A program made the position numbers and the translations under genes. A stretch of DNA of 30,573 nucleotides from an uncultured Oscillibacter sp. (lineage in GTDB: Bacteria; Bacillota; Clostridia; Oscillospirales; Oscillospiraceae), in the NCBI RefSeq assembly GCF_910579365.1, contig NZ_CAJTUX010000032.1, forward strand, positions 1-30,573. Reading direction: 5' to 3'. The notes under the pieces were generated by a model. The model ran no database searches and was not told where the DNA came from. It saw nothing but the letters and a program-made list of their open reading frames with translations. This document shows, one piece after another, positions 8,408 to 15,536 of the stretch; within the stretch, counting starts at the first letter, position 1, and every line of letters starts with the position of its first letter.

Positions 8408-8440
8408 GTGCTGCCTGGGGCCGCAGCGGCCAGGCAGCAC
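8408..8440 (-). other. Strong hairpin in the fliE-fliF gap
   Basis: GTGCTGCCT (8408-8416) pairs perfectly with AGGCAGCAC (8432-8440); inside, GGCC (8419-8422) pairs with GGCC (8428-8431) around a GCAGC loop, leaving a two-base bulge. No T-run follows on the minus strand. It lies in the 116-base gap between fliE and fliF, the only gap of that size in the fliE-fliI stretch. Role as an RNA processing or stability element is inference. Confidence 0.6.
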
Positions 8441-8471
8441 AGGGAGGAATTCCCCGTCCGCCGCCCGGTCC

Positions 8472-8777
8472 TTACAGGCTGATTCTCGACAGCTCGGAGT
8501 AGGCGTCCAGCGCCTTGTTCCGCAGCTGGATCAGAAGATCAACCGCAGTCTGGGCCTTCGTGCCGGCGATCATCGCCATGGCGGGATTATCCAGCTGGCC
8601 GGTGGACAACAGATATTGCGCTTCCTTATAGTCCGCGTCCGTCTCCTTCACATCCTCGATGGCAGAGCGGAAAACAGCGCCGAAGACGCTCTCCCCTATC
8701 TGGGAAGAAACGTCCTGCGCTTTCTTCTCCCCGGCGATGGGCGCCAGCGGCGTGATCTTTTCAATGGGGGTCAGCAT
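8472..8777 (-). CDS. fliE: Flagellar hook-basal body protein FliE
   Basis: FliE connects the MS ring to the proximal rod and is an early export substrate. At 101 residues the protein has the family's length. The FliE pattern is seen through the body: SVFGAVFRSAIEDV, then YLLSTGQLDNPAMAMIAGTKAQTAVDLLIQLRNKALDAYSELSRISL. The last stretch is the highly conserved C-terminal helix, with its R-x-K-x-x-x-A-Y arrangement (here RNKALDAY). The ATG follows an AGGAGG site 11 bases upstream. It lies 23 bases after flgC and before fliF, the canonical order. No signal peptide is seen, as expected for a substrate of the flagellar export system. Confidence 0.95.
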   Translation of the reverse strand: MLTPIEKITPLAPIAGEKKAQDVSSQIGESVFGAVFRSAIEDVKETDADYKEAQYLLSTGQLDNPAMAMIAGTKAQTAVDLLIQLRNKALDAYSELSRISL

Positions 8778-8800
8778 GGTGGAACCCGCCTCCTCTCACA

Positions 8801-9259
8801 TTACTTTCCGATCTGAAGCCCGTCGGTGATGACGGTCTTCATGGTATTGAGCATGGTCACATTGGCGGAAAATGCCTGGGTGGCGGCCATGGCGTCGGTC
8901 ATCTCCTTCACCATGTCCACATTGGGCATCTCCACATAGCCGTCCTCGTTGGCGTCGGGATGGGTGGGGTCATAGACCAGCTTCATGGGGGAGGGATCTT
9001 CCACAATTTGGGTAACCTTCACGCCGCCGGCGGCGCCGGTGTTGGGGACCATGCCGCTGGCAGCCCGGGCCATGGCCCGGCGGAACCCGTCCCGTCCGGT
9101 CTCCGCCTCGAAGACCACCATCTTCCGCCGGTAGGAACCCTCGCCGTTCTCCACCTGGGTGGTGGTGGAGTTCGTCACGTTCTCCGCCACGATGTCCAGC
9201 CGCAGCTGCTGGGCTGTCAACCCGGAGGAGACAATATTCATGGAACTTAAAAAGGCCAT
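8801..9259 (-). CDS. flgC: Flagellar basal-body rod protein FlgC
   Basis: FlgC is one of the proximal rod proteins that cross the cell envelope, exported through the flagellar apparatus. The 152-residue protein shows the rod-family N-terminus (SMNIVSSGLTAQQLRLDIVAENVTN, with the V-x-x-N-V-x-N pattern). Its FlgC-specific middle (DPSPMKLVYDPTHPDANEDGYVEMPNV, residues about 88-114) and C-terminal helix (AATQAFSANVTMLNTMK) are also clear. It sits between flgB and fliE as expected. The start is supported by a GGAGAG site about 9 bases upstream, although it is weaker than others in the operon. A structured 159-base gap separates it from flgB. Confidence 0.96.
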   Translation of the reverse strand: MAFLSSMNIVSSGLTAQQLRLDIVAENVTNSTTTQVENGEGSYRRKMVVFEAETGRDGFRRAMARAASGMVPNTGAAGGVKVTQIVEDPSPMKLVYDPTHPDANEDGYVEMPNVDMVKEMTDAMAATQAFSANVTMLNTMKTVITDGLQIGK

Positions 9260-9280
9260 ATGTCAAACTCTCCATTCCCC

Positions 9281-9402
9281 GCCGGGCGTGCCCCGGCAGT
9301 TCATCCGAAGGGCCGGCGGAGCCGGCCTCGCAGTCAATTGTCCGCCTCTCCGGCGGCAAACATTTAACGCTGTGAAGTGAAAAAGCACTTGCCACGCGGC
9401 AA
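9281..9402 (-). other. Run of five short stem-loops in the flgB-flgC gap
   Basis: Within 122 bases there are five inverted repeats: GCCGGG/CCCGGC (9281-9297), GGCCGGC/GCCGGCC (9311-9327), CCGCC/GGCGG (9342-9356), AAGTG/CACTT (9375-9390) and TTGCC/GGCAA (9389-9402). None has a terminator-like T-run on the minus strand. The gap has no gene that I can support. Confidence 0.55.
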
Positions 9403-9418
9403 AGCCCGCCCCCGGCGA

Positions 9419-9805
9419 TTACTGGCCGCGGACGGCAGAGCGAAGAATCGCAAGCTCCGTGTTGATGGAGCTCATCACATACCGCATCTGATAGGCGGTC
9501 CGGATGGCCTCGGAGGCCTGGGCGGTCACATTCACACCGTTGTCGTCCATCCGGGTCTGAACCTTCTGCTCCGTCACGCTGAACGGGGTCCCCTCCAGCA
9601 CGCTCCGCATGGACTTCACGGGGGCGGAACGCTTGGACGCCTGCACCAGCCTGCCTTTCAGGCTCTCCTCGAAGGTGACGACCTTCTCCTTATAGCCCGG
9701 CGTCTCGGAGTTGGAGATATTATCCGCAATGGCGGCCTGCTTGGTCCAGAGATAACCCAGCGACTTTTCCAGCATTAAGAACGAGTTGCTCGACAGCATA
9801 TCCAT
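9419..9805 (-). CDS. flgB: Flagellar basal-body rod protein FlgB
   Basis: FlgB is the first proximal rod protein, exported and assembled on FliE. I start it at the ATG at 9805 (128 residues), which has an AAAGGTGA site about 10 bases upstream and gives the typical short N-terminus before LMLEKSLGYLWTKQAAIADNISNSETPGYK. That block holds the I-x-x-N-I-x-N-x-x-T-P-G-Y-K pattern of FlgB. The C-terminal part (SEAIRTAYQMRYVMSSINTELAILRSAV) matches the family's end helix. A longer reading to 9862 adds residues that look unrelated to FlgB. This is the promoter-proximal gene of the flagellar operon; the promoter is about 240 bases upstream. Confidence 0.94.
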   Translation of the reverse strand: MDMLSSNSFLMLEKSLGYLWTKQAAIADNISNSETPGYKEKVVTFEESLKGRLVQASKRSAPVKSMRSVLEGTPFSVTEQKVQTRMDDNGVNVTAQASEAIRTAYQMRYVMSSINTELAILRSAVRGQ

Positions 9806-9866
9806 AACTATGTACTCACCTTTCCCTGGCTCCGCACAGAAAAAGAACAACGCTCTCCCCACCCCG

Positions 9867-9882
9867 CGCCCCCGCGGGGGCG
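9867..9882 (-). other. 16-base GC palindrome in the flgB leader
   Basis: CGCCCCCGCGGGGGCG is a perfect palindrome that can fold as six pairs around a CGCG loop. It lies in the predicted flgB 5' leader, 62 bases before the start codon. A T-rich run (TTCTTTTTC on the minus strand) comes about 25 bases later, too far for an ordinary terminator. A role in leader control is possible but unproven. Confidence 0.45.
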
Positions 9883-10048
9883 TCTTCCTCTATGGAGCGG
9901 GCTCTCCAGCATATTCGGCACGGGGGCATTTTATTCCGCGCAGGAAAGTTCCATTCCCCTCAAACTTCGCTGTTCGCTCTGTTTTCCTCTGTGCGTCTAT
10001 GTGTGTTTTGCAACAAATTCGTTTGTCCTGCCTAATTGGGTGTTCTTT

Positions 10049-10077
10049 ATTATGAACCATTCTCCCAGAAAAAGCAA
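10049..10077 (-). promoter_or_regulatory. Sigma-A-type promoter of the flagellar operon
   Basis: On the minus strand, TTGCTT (10077-10072), a 17-base spacer and CATAAT (10054-10049) form a good housekeeping promoter. The start of transcription would be near 10042, giving a leader of about 237 bases before flgB. No sigma-28 (TAAA-15-GCCGATAA-type) site was seen here, which fits an early flagellar operon driven by sigma-A, as in Bacillus fla/che. Confidence 0.65.
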
Positions 10078-10102
10078 GTATTTTTTTGATGAGCGCAGCT
10101 TC

Positions 10103-10117
10103 CATTTTCAAGAAATT
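10103..10117. promoter_or_regulatory. Possible CodY-like box upstream of the flagellar promoter
   Basis: CATTTTCAAGAAATT matches the 15-base CodY consensus (AATTTTCWGAAAATT) at 12 of 15 positions by eye. It lies about 26 bases upstream of the flgB -35. CodY represses the fla/che operon in Bacillus subtilis. AT-rich DNA gives such matches by chance, so this is weak. Confidence 0.25.
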
Positions 10118-10194
10118 AATATTGCTTTTCACTAATAATGCCACATTATCTAAAATTCACCACAACACCTTGTCTTTGCTATGCCCATCCTGGC

Positions 10195-10243
10195 GAATTT
10201 CATAATTTTTTGTTGAAATTCCGTCAATTCTTGTGTAATTGAC
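10195..10243. promoter_or_regulatory. Two adjacent perfect dyads in the divergent control region
   Basis: GAATTTCA (10195-10202) and TGAAATTC (10214-10221) are perfect 8-base arms around 11 bases. One base later, GTCAATT (10223-10229) and AATTGAC (10237-10243) are perfect 7-base arms around 7 bases. They lie about 65 bases upstream of the plus-strand -35 and about 120 bases upstream of the minus-strand -35. Their lengths fit dimeric helix-turn-helix operators; the protein is unknown. Confidence 0.55.
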
Positions 10244-10308
10244 CAAAGGGCCGTTTTTGCGCGAAAAAAATATGTATGACCCGGCCTGCGGATAGCCTTT
10301 CTTCCCGC

Positions 10309-10337
10309 TTGCTATTTTGCCGTGCTTGTGTTAAAAT
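10309..10337 (+). promoter_or_regulatory. Promoter of the c-di-GMP phosphorelay operon
   Basis: TTGCTA (10309-10314), a 17-base spacer and TAAAAT (10332-10337) form a good sigma-A-type promoter. Transcription would start near 10344, leaving a leader of about 108 bases. That leader includes a small ACCGC/GCGGT hairpin before the AAGGATGTGA ribosome site. Confidence 0.65.
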
Positions 10338-10451
10338 CAGGGCATTATAACATGGAAGCTTTGTGACCGCTTTTCCGGCGGTCTCCCCTGGGCGGACGGG
10401 ACAGCCCTTTACCCCCTCCGGCCAAGCGCCATGAACTAAGGATGTGATCTC

Positions 10452-12557
10452 TTGGGCAAAGAACAAAAACCAAAAATTCTGATTGTGGACGACTCGGAGC
10501 TCAACCGCGCCATTCTGGCAGATATGCTGGATGACGAATACGAGATCATTGAGGCGGAAAACGGCCTTCAGGGCGTGGGGCTGCTTCAGCAGCAGGGCAC
10601 GGAAATTTCCCTGGTTCTTTTGGATATTGTCATGCCGGAGATGGACGGCTTCGGCGTTTTGGAGGTCATGGCTCAGAACCACTGGACTGAGGATATCCCC
10701 GTCATCATGATCTCCGCCGAGACCGGCTCTTCCCACGTTGAGCGGGCCTATGAGCTGGGCGTCACCGATTTCATCTCCCGCCCCTTCGACGCGCTGATCG
10801 TTCACCACCGGGTGGTCAATACCATTTTATTATATGCCAAGCAAAAGCGCCTGGTGGGCATGGTGGCGGACCAGATTTATGAAAACGAGCAGCGCAGCAG
10901 CCTGCTGATCGACATTCTCAGCCACATCGTGGAGTTCCGCAACGGCGAAAGCGGCCTGCACGTCCTCCACGTCCACACGTTGACGGAGCTGATGCTGAAC
11001 CACCTGGTTCAGAAGACGGACCGCTATGAGCTCTCCCCCTCGGACATCTCCATGATCTGCACCGCTTCCGCCCTGCACGACATCGGAAAGATTTCCATCG
11101 ACGAAAAAATCCTCAACAAGCCCGGCCGCTTCACCCCTGAGGAGTTTGCAATCATGAAGACCCACTCCATGGCCGGAGCGGAGATGCTGGAAAACCTCCC
11201 CATTTATCAGGACGACCCTTTGGTAAAGGTGGCCTACGACATCTGCCGCTGGCACCACGAGCGCTGGGACGGCCGGGGCTATCCCGACGGGCTCAAGGGG
11301 GACGAGATTCCCATCTCCGCCCAGATCGTGGCCCTGGCGGACGTGTACGACGCCCTGACCTCCAAGCGCTGTTATAAGGACTCCCTCTCCCACGAAAAGG
11401 CCGTGGAGATGATTCTGGACGGCCAGTGCGGCGCGTTCAATCCCCTGCTGATGGACTGCCTGCGGGAAATCGCCCCCGAGCTGCCGGAGCATATGAGCAA
11501 CAGCAACTCCGTCACCCGGCGCAACCAGCGGGAAATGCGCAACGTGGCCCAGGAGATGCACCGGCACGAGGAGCTCACCGCCTCGGAGCGGACCTTGCAG
11601 CTGCTGGAGCACGAGCGGATGAAGTACAGCTTCTTCGCCGACATGAGCAAGGAGATTCAGTTCGAATACACCGCCTCTCCGCCTATGATTACCCTGTCCA
11701 ACTGGGGGGCGGAGCATCTGGGGCTGGACGAGATCATCATGGACCCCCTCCACCAGCCCAAGGCCCGGGAGGTCATGAACCCCGCGGACTTCCAGAACCT
11801 GGTGGACATTCTGCGCAGCACCAGCCCGGACCTGCCCGTGGTGACCTACGACTGCAAGCTGAACTACAAGGGCGCGTGGCGCTGGACCCAGATCGTGGCC
11901 CGGGCCATCTGGTCCAGCGATGAGCCGCCCCGCTATACCGGCGCCATCGGCAAGGCCATCGACATTCACGACTCCCGGATGAAGCTGGCCTCTCTGGAGC
12001 AGCAGGCCTCCCACGACGCCCTGACAGGCCTTCTCAATCACGCCTACGCGAAAAAACGCATTCTGGAGCGGATCGAAAGCCGCCCCACCGCCACCTACGC
12101 CCTGGTGATCTTTGACCTGGACCACTTCAAGTCCGCCAACGACACCTATGGCCACTCCTTCGGCGACCAGGTGCTGGTGCACCTGGCGGATAAGCTCCGC
12201 CAGTGCATCCGGGGCGGCGACATCGCCGCCCGGGCGGGCGGAGACGAATTCCTGATCTTCCTGGAGTACAAGGACGAGATTGACACCGTGATCTCCCGCA
12301 TCTTCCAAACTCTCTGCGGCCAGTTTGAGCACTTCTCCATCTCCGTCAGCATGGGCGTAGCCCTGACGGCCACGGTCCCCGGCGGATACGACGCTTTGTT
12401 CCACGCGGCGGATCAGGCCCTGTACTCCGTGAAGCGGGGCGGCCGGGGGCAGTACCGTTTTTATGACAACACCATGCGGGAGACCCTTTCCGCCATCTCC
12501 CCCATCGACAGCGAAACGAACGAACAGCAGGATCAGGATAAGGAGGAGCAGACATGA
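10452..12557 (+). CDS. Response regulator with HD-GYP and GGDEF output domains (c-di-GMP turnover)
   Basis: This 701-residue cytoplasmic protein can in principle both make and break cyclic di-GMP. Domains in order: a receiver (about 1-125) with D13/D14, phosphoacceptor D58 and S88, but R110 where the conserved lysine normally stands before Pro; HD-GYP phosphodiesterase (about 145-345) with HD 209-210, H238, HHE 268-270 and the DGRGYP signature at 273-278; a linker with a PAS-like fold (about 405-510); and GGDEF cyclase (about 520-670) with intact GGDEF at 596-600 and the inhibitory-site RGGD at 587-590, five residues before it. The start is TTG at 10452, 9 bases after AAGGA; no better ATG exists. 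It overlaps the HPt gene by ATGA. Which activity dominates cannot be read from sequence. Confidence 0.93.
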   Translation: MGKEQKPKILIVDDSELNRAILADMLDDEYEIIEAENGLQGVGLLQQQGTEISLVLLDIVMPEMDGFGVLEVMAQNHWTEDIPVIMISAETGSSHVERAYELGVTDFISRPFDALIVHHRVVNTILLYAKQKRLVGMVADQIYENEQRSSLLIDILSHIVEFRNGESGLHVLHVHTLTELMLNHLVQKTDRYELSPSDISMICTASALHDIGKISIDEKILNKPGRFTPEEFAIMKTHSMAGAEMLENLPIYQDDPLVKVAYDICRWHHERWDGRGYPDGLKGDEIPISAQIVALADVYDALTSKRCYKDSLSHEKAVEMILDGQCGAFNPLLMDCLREIAPELPEHMSNSNSVTRRNQREMRNVAQEMHRHEELTASERTLQLLEHERMKYSFFADMSKEIQFEYTASPPMITLSNWGAEHLGLDEIIMDPLHQPKAREVMNPADFQNLVDILRSTSPDLPVVTYDCKLNYKGAWRWTQIVARAIWSSDEPPRYTGAIGKAIDIHDSRMKLASLEQQASHDALTGLLNHAYAKKRILERIESRPTATYALVIFDLDHFKSANDTYGHSFGDQVLVHLADKLRQCIRGGDIAARAGGDEFLIFLEYKDEIDTVISRIFQTLCGQFEHFSISVSMGVALTATVPGGYDALFHAADQALYSVKRGGRGQYRFYDNTMRETLSAISPIDSETNEQQDQDKEEQT

Positions 12558-12916
12558 CTTTAAAGGAATGCTACGCCGCCATGGGCGGCAATTATGAGGA
12601 TGCCATCGGCCGCCTGCGCAGCGAACGGCTGGTTCAGAAATTCGTCCTGAAATTTTTAACCGACGGAAGCTACGCGCTCCTCTGCCGCTCCATGGAGGAG
12701 CAGAACTACGAGGAGGCCTTCCGGGCCGCCCACACCATCAAGGGCGTGTGCCAGAATCTGAGCATCGACAAGCTCCAGGGGTCCAGCAGCCGTCTGTGCG
12801 AATCCCTGCGCAACGGCTATACGCCGGAGGCCGACGCTCTGGCGGAGGAGGTGCGGGCGGACTACAGTCAGACCGTGGCCGCCATTGAAACCTACCAGAA
12901 AGAGAGCGCAGGATGA
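12554..12916 (+). CDS. Histidine phosphotransfer (HPt) protein
   Basis: This 120-residue, single-domain, all-helical protein carries the HPt signature EAFRAAHTIKGVCQNLSI, with H60 as the phospho-accepting histidine and the usual K63-G64 after it. HPt proteins shuttle phosphate between the receiver domain of a hybrid kinase and the receiver of a final response regulator. It lies between exactly those two partners. Its ATG overlaps the previous stop (ATGA at 12554), with AAGGAGGAG upstream, and its own stop overlaps the next start (ATGA at 12913). Translational coupling of all three genes is therefore likely. No membrane segment or extra domain is visible. Confidence 0.93.
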   Translation: MTLKECYAAMGGNYEDAIGRLRSERLVQKFVLKFLTDGSYALLCRSMEEQNYEEAFRAAHTIKGVCQNLSIDKLQGSSSRLCESLRNGYTPEADALAEEVRADYSQTVAAIETYQKESAG

Positions 12917-15474
12917 AGAAGCTCCTGAACAGCGCCACGCGCTTTCTGACGGTCAGTCTGGTGCTGATCCTGGTGCTAACGGTGTGCATCTTCTCCTTCC
13001 TGGCCCTGTTCATGATCCAAAAGAGCTCTGATACCATCAGCGTCGTGGGCACCACCTACATGACCGGCATGGGGGAAAAGGTCACGCAGCACTTCGCCAC
13101 CACCATTGAGTTGCGGCTGTCCCAGGTGGATTCCCTGGTAAGCAGCATTCCGCCGGAGAGCGGCTCCAGCGATTACCTGCGGGAGGAGCTGGGCCACAAC
13201 GCCAAGGCCCGGGATTTCTCGTCCCTGGCGTTCTTCTCCTCCACCGGCGAGTTCGACATGATCTACGGCGAGGAGCCCATCCTGGCGGACCCGGAGCCCT
13301 TCCTGTCCTCCATGAACAGCGGGGACAAGAAGGCAGCCGTAACCGCTCTGGCCAGCGGGCAGCGGGACGTCCTTCTGGGCGTCTCCGCCCAATACCGCAT
13401 GGCCAACGGAGAGATTTCCACCGCCCTGGTGGCCAGCCTCCCTGCGGATTACATCGCGGAAACCCTCTCTCTCTACAGTGAGAACACCCTGGTCTACTCC
13501 TACATCATCCGCCGGGACGGCACCTTAGTCATCCGCAGCGGCGACGCCTTCCGGGAGAACTACTTTGACCGCCTCCGCTCCCTTTTCCAGGAGCAGGGCG
13601 AAAGCGGAGACCGCTATGTCCAGGAGCTGGAGGCCGCCATGGACAGCGGCGAGGATTATTCCACCATCCTCACCTTCGGCAACGAGCGGAGGCACTTGCA
13701 GTGCAACAAGCTCCCTTATTCCGAGTGGTTCCTTGTGACGGTGCTGCCCTACGGCGAGCTGGACAAGTCCATCAGCGACCTCAGCTGGACGTGGCTGCAT
13801 CTGGTCTTCCTGGGCTGCGCCGTGGTACTGACGGCTCTGCTGCTGGTCTTCTGGCAGTATTTCAAGCTCCTCCGGTCCCAGATGGCGGAGCTGGATCAGG
13901 CCCGGAAGGAGGCCGTCCACGCCAACAAGGCCAAGAGCGAATTCCTCTCCAACATGAGTCACGATATCCGCACGCCCATGAACGCCATTGTGGGCATGAC
14001 AGCCATCGCCTCCGCCAACATTGACGACAAGCAGCAGGTGCAGCACTGCCTGAAGAAAATCACCCTTTCCAGCCGCCACCTTCTGGGCCTCATCAACGAC
14101 GTACTGGACATGAGCAAGATCGAAAGCGGCAAGCTGACGCTGAACATGGACCAGGTCTCCCTCCGGGAGGTGATGGACAGCATCGTCAGCATCGTCCAGC
14201 CCCAGGTCCGCTCCAAGCGCCAGCAGTTCGAGGTCTCCATCCACGATATCACCACGGAGAACGTCTGCTGCGACGGCGTGCGGCTGAATCAGGTTCTTCT
14301 GAACCTTCTGGGCAACGCCTTGAAATTCACCCCGGAGGGCGGCCTCATCCAGGTCTCCCTCTATGAGGAGGAGTCCCCCAAGGGCGGGGAGTACGTCCGC
14401 GTTCACCTGCGGGTGAAGGACAACGGCATTGGCATGACGCAGGAGTTCCAGGAAAAGATTTTCGAATCCTTCGTCCGGGAGGACAGCGCCCGGGTCCGCC
14501 GGACCGAGGGCTCCGGCCTGGGCATGGCCATCACCAAATACATTGTGGACACCATGGGCGGCGAGATCGGGGTGGACAGCGAACTGGGCAAGGGCAGCGA
14601 ATTCCATGTCACCCTGGACCTTCTGCGGGCCGAGACTCCAGAGGAGGAGATGATCCTTCCGGAGTGGAACATCCTGGTGGTGGACGACGACCGCCAGCTC
14701 TGCGAGAGCACCGTGAAATCCCTGAAGTCCATCGGCGTCAAGGCCGACTGGGTCATGAACGCGGAGGGGGCCATGGAGATGATCGACCACCGGGTCAAGA
14801 TTCGGGACAATTATCAAATCATTCTTCTGGACTGGAAGCTGCCGGACATGGACGGCATCACCGCCGCCAAGGAAATCCGCAGCCGCTTTGGCAGCGACAC
14901 ACCTATTCTCCTCATCTCCGCCTACGACTGGAGCGAAATCGAGACCGAGGCCAGAGAATCGGGCATCACCGGTTTCATCTCCAAGCCCCTCTTCCGTTCC
15001 ACGCTCTTTTACGGTCTCAAGCCCTTTGCCGATCTCAGCGGCTCTTCCAAGGAGGCCGTAACCCACGAGGAAAAGCAGGCGGACCTCTCCGGCCTGCACA
15101 TCCTCCTGGCGGAGGACAACGATCTGAACTGGGAGATTGCCAACGAGCTCCTCTCCGACCTGGGGATGGAGCTGGACTGGGCGGAGAACGGCCGCATCTG
15201 TGTGGACAAATTCCTGAACTCCCCCGTGGGTTTTTACGACGCCGTTTTGATGGACCTGCGGATGCCGGTGATGACGGGCTACGAAGCCACCCAGGCCATC
15301 CGGGAAGCGGACCGGCCCGACAAGGACATTCCCATCATCGCCATGACCGCCGACGCCTTCTCTGAGGACATCCAAAAGTGCCTGAACGCGGGGATGAACG
15401 CCCACGTGGCCAAGCCCATCGACATTCGGGAGGTCTCCCGTCTGCTGGAGAAGTACATTCGAGAACTGCACTGA
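12913..15474 (+). CDS. Membrane hybrid histidine kinase with two receiver domains
   Basis: This 853-residue sensor kinase probably feeds the HPt protein and the c-di-GMP response regulator encoded just upstream. A membrane segment lies at about 11-35; an extracytoplasmic sensor (about 37-292), Cache-like by length and by its DGTLVIRSG-type segment near 202, follows; a second membrane segment is at about 294-317. HisKA then has SHDIRTPMNAI with H350. The ATPase domain has its N-box at N464/N468, DNGIGM at 503-508 and GSGLGM at 533-538. Receiver 1 (about 585-700) keeps D640 and K691; receiver 2 (about 728-850) keeps D781 and K834. No HAMP domain is evident. The signal is unknown. A strong terminator follows 10 bases after the stop. 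Confidence 0.95.
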   Translation: MKKLLNSATRFLTVSLVLILVLTVCIFSFLALFMIQKSSDTISVVGTTYMTGMGEKVTQHFATTIELRLSQVDSLVSSIPPESGSSDYLREELGHNAKARDFSSLAFFSSTGEFDMIYGEEPILADPEPFLSSMNSGDKKAAVTALASGQRDVLLGVSAQYRMANGEISTALVASLPADYIAETLSLYSENTLVYSYIIRRDGTLVIRSGDAFRENYFDRLRSLFQEQGESGDRYVQELEAAMDSGEDYSTILTFGNERRHLQCNKLPYSEWFLVTVLPYGELDKSISDLSWTWLHLVFLGCAVVLTALLLVFWQYFKLLRSQMAELDQARKEAVHANKAKSEFLSNMSHDIRTPMNAIVGMTAIASANIDDKQQVQHCLKKITLSSRHLLGLINDVLDMSKIESGKLTLNMDQVSLREVMDSIVSIVQPQVRSKRQQFEVSIHDITTENVCCDGVRLNQVLLNLLGNALKFTPEGGLIQVSLYEEESPKGGEYVRVHLRVKDNGIGMTQEFQEKIFESFVREDSARVRRTEGSGLGMAITKYIVDTMGGEIGVDSELGKGSEFHVTLDLLRAETPEEEMILPEWNILVVDDDRQLCESTVKSLKSIGVKADWVMNAEGAMEMIDHRVKIRDNYQIILLDWKLPDMDGITAAKEIRSRFGSDTPILLISAYDWSEIETEARESGITGFISKPLFRSTLFYGLKPFADLSGSSKEAVTHEEKQADLSGLHILLAEDNDLNWEIANELLSDLGMELDWAENGRICVDKFLNSPVGFYDAVLMDLRMPVMTGYEATQAIREADRPDKDIPIIAMTADAFSEDIQKCLNAGMNAHVAKPIDIREVSRLLEKYIRELH

Positions 15475-15483
15475 CGCACATCG

Positions 15484-15523
15484 AAAAACCAGGCGGCGGG
15501 GAACTCCCCGCCGCCTGGTTTTT
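15484..15523. terminator. Bidirectional factor-independent terminator
   Basis: Perfect 18-base arms (15484-15501 and 15506-15523), each running from A5 or T5 into a GC-rich stem, surround an AACT loop. The hairpin ends the phosphorelay operon on the plus strand and, with its A-run read as T on the other strand, the gene at 15537-16037 on the minus strand. Confidence 0.93.
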
Positions 15524-15536
15524 CTGTCCGTTTCAT

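Larger units (their letters stand above)
9806..10451. other. Divergent control region between the flagellar and c-di-GMP operons
   Basis: This 646-base stretch is clearly more AT-rich than the surrounding genes, and I see no convincing gene in it. It holds a minus-strand promoter for flgB, a plus-strand promoter for the c-di-GMP operon, two adjacent perfect dyads, a CodY-like site and a GC palindrome in the flgB leader; each is listed separately. I looked for the conserved core of the c-di-GMP-I riboswitch on both strands and did not see it. Confidence 0.7.

Noticed and set aside
3662..8502. Long plus-strand open frames opposite fliI, fliH, fliG and fliF
   Set aside because: These are antisense shadows of confidently identified flagellar genes.
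9806..9862. Longer FlgB start
   Set aside because: The extra residues (MGRALFFFCAEPGKG...) are unrelated to FlgB and lie in the leader; the ATG at 9805 has a ribosome site.
9806..10451. c-di-GMP riboswitch in the divergent leader regions
   Set aside because: Given the c-di-GMP operon I looked for the conserved core of the GEMM-I fold on both strands by eye and did not find it. A covariance search would be decisive.
10224..10808. Minus-strand open frame of 194 codons over the c-di-GMP operon start
   Set aside because: It is opposite the receiver domain and the promoter region and shows no family pattern.
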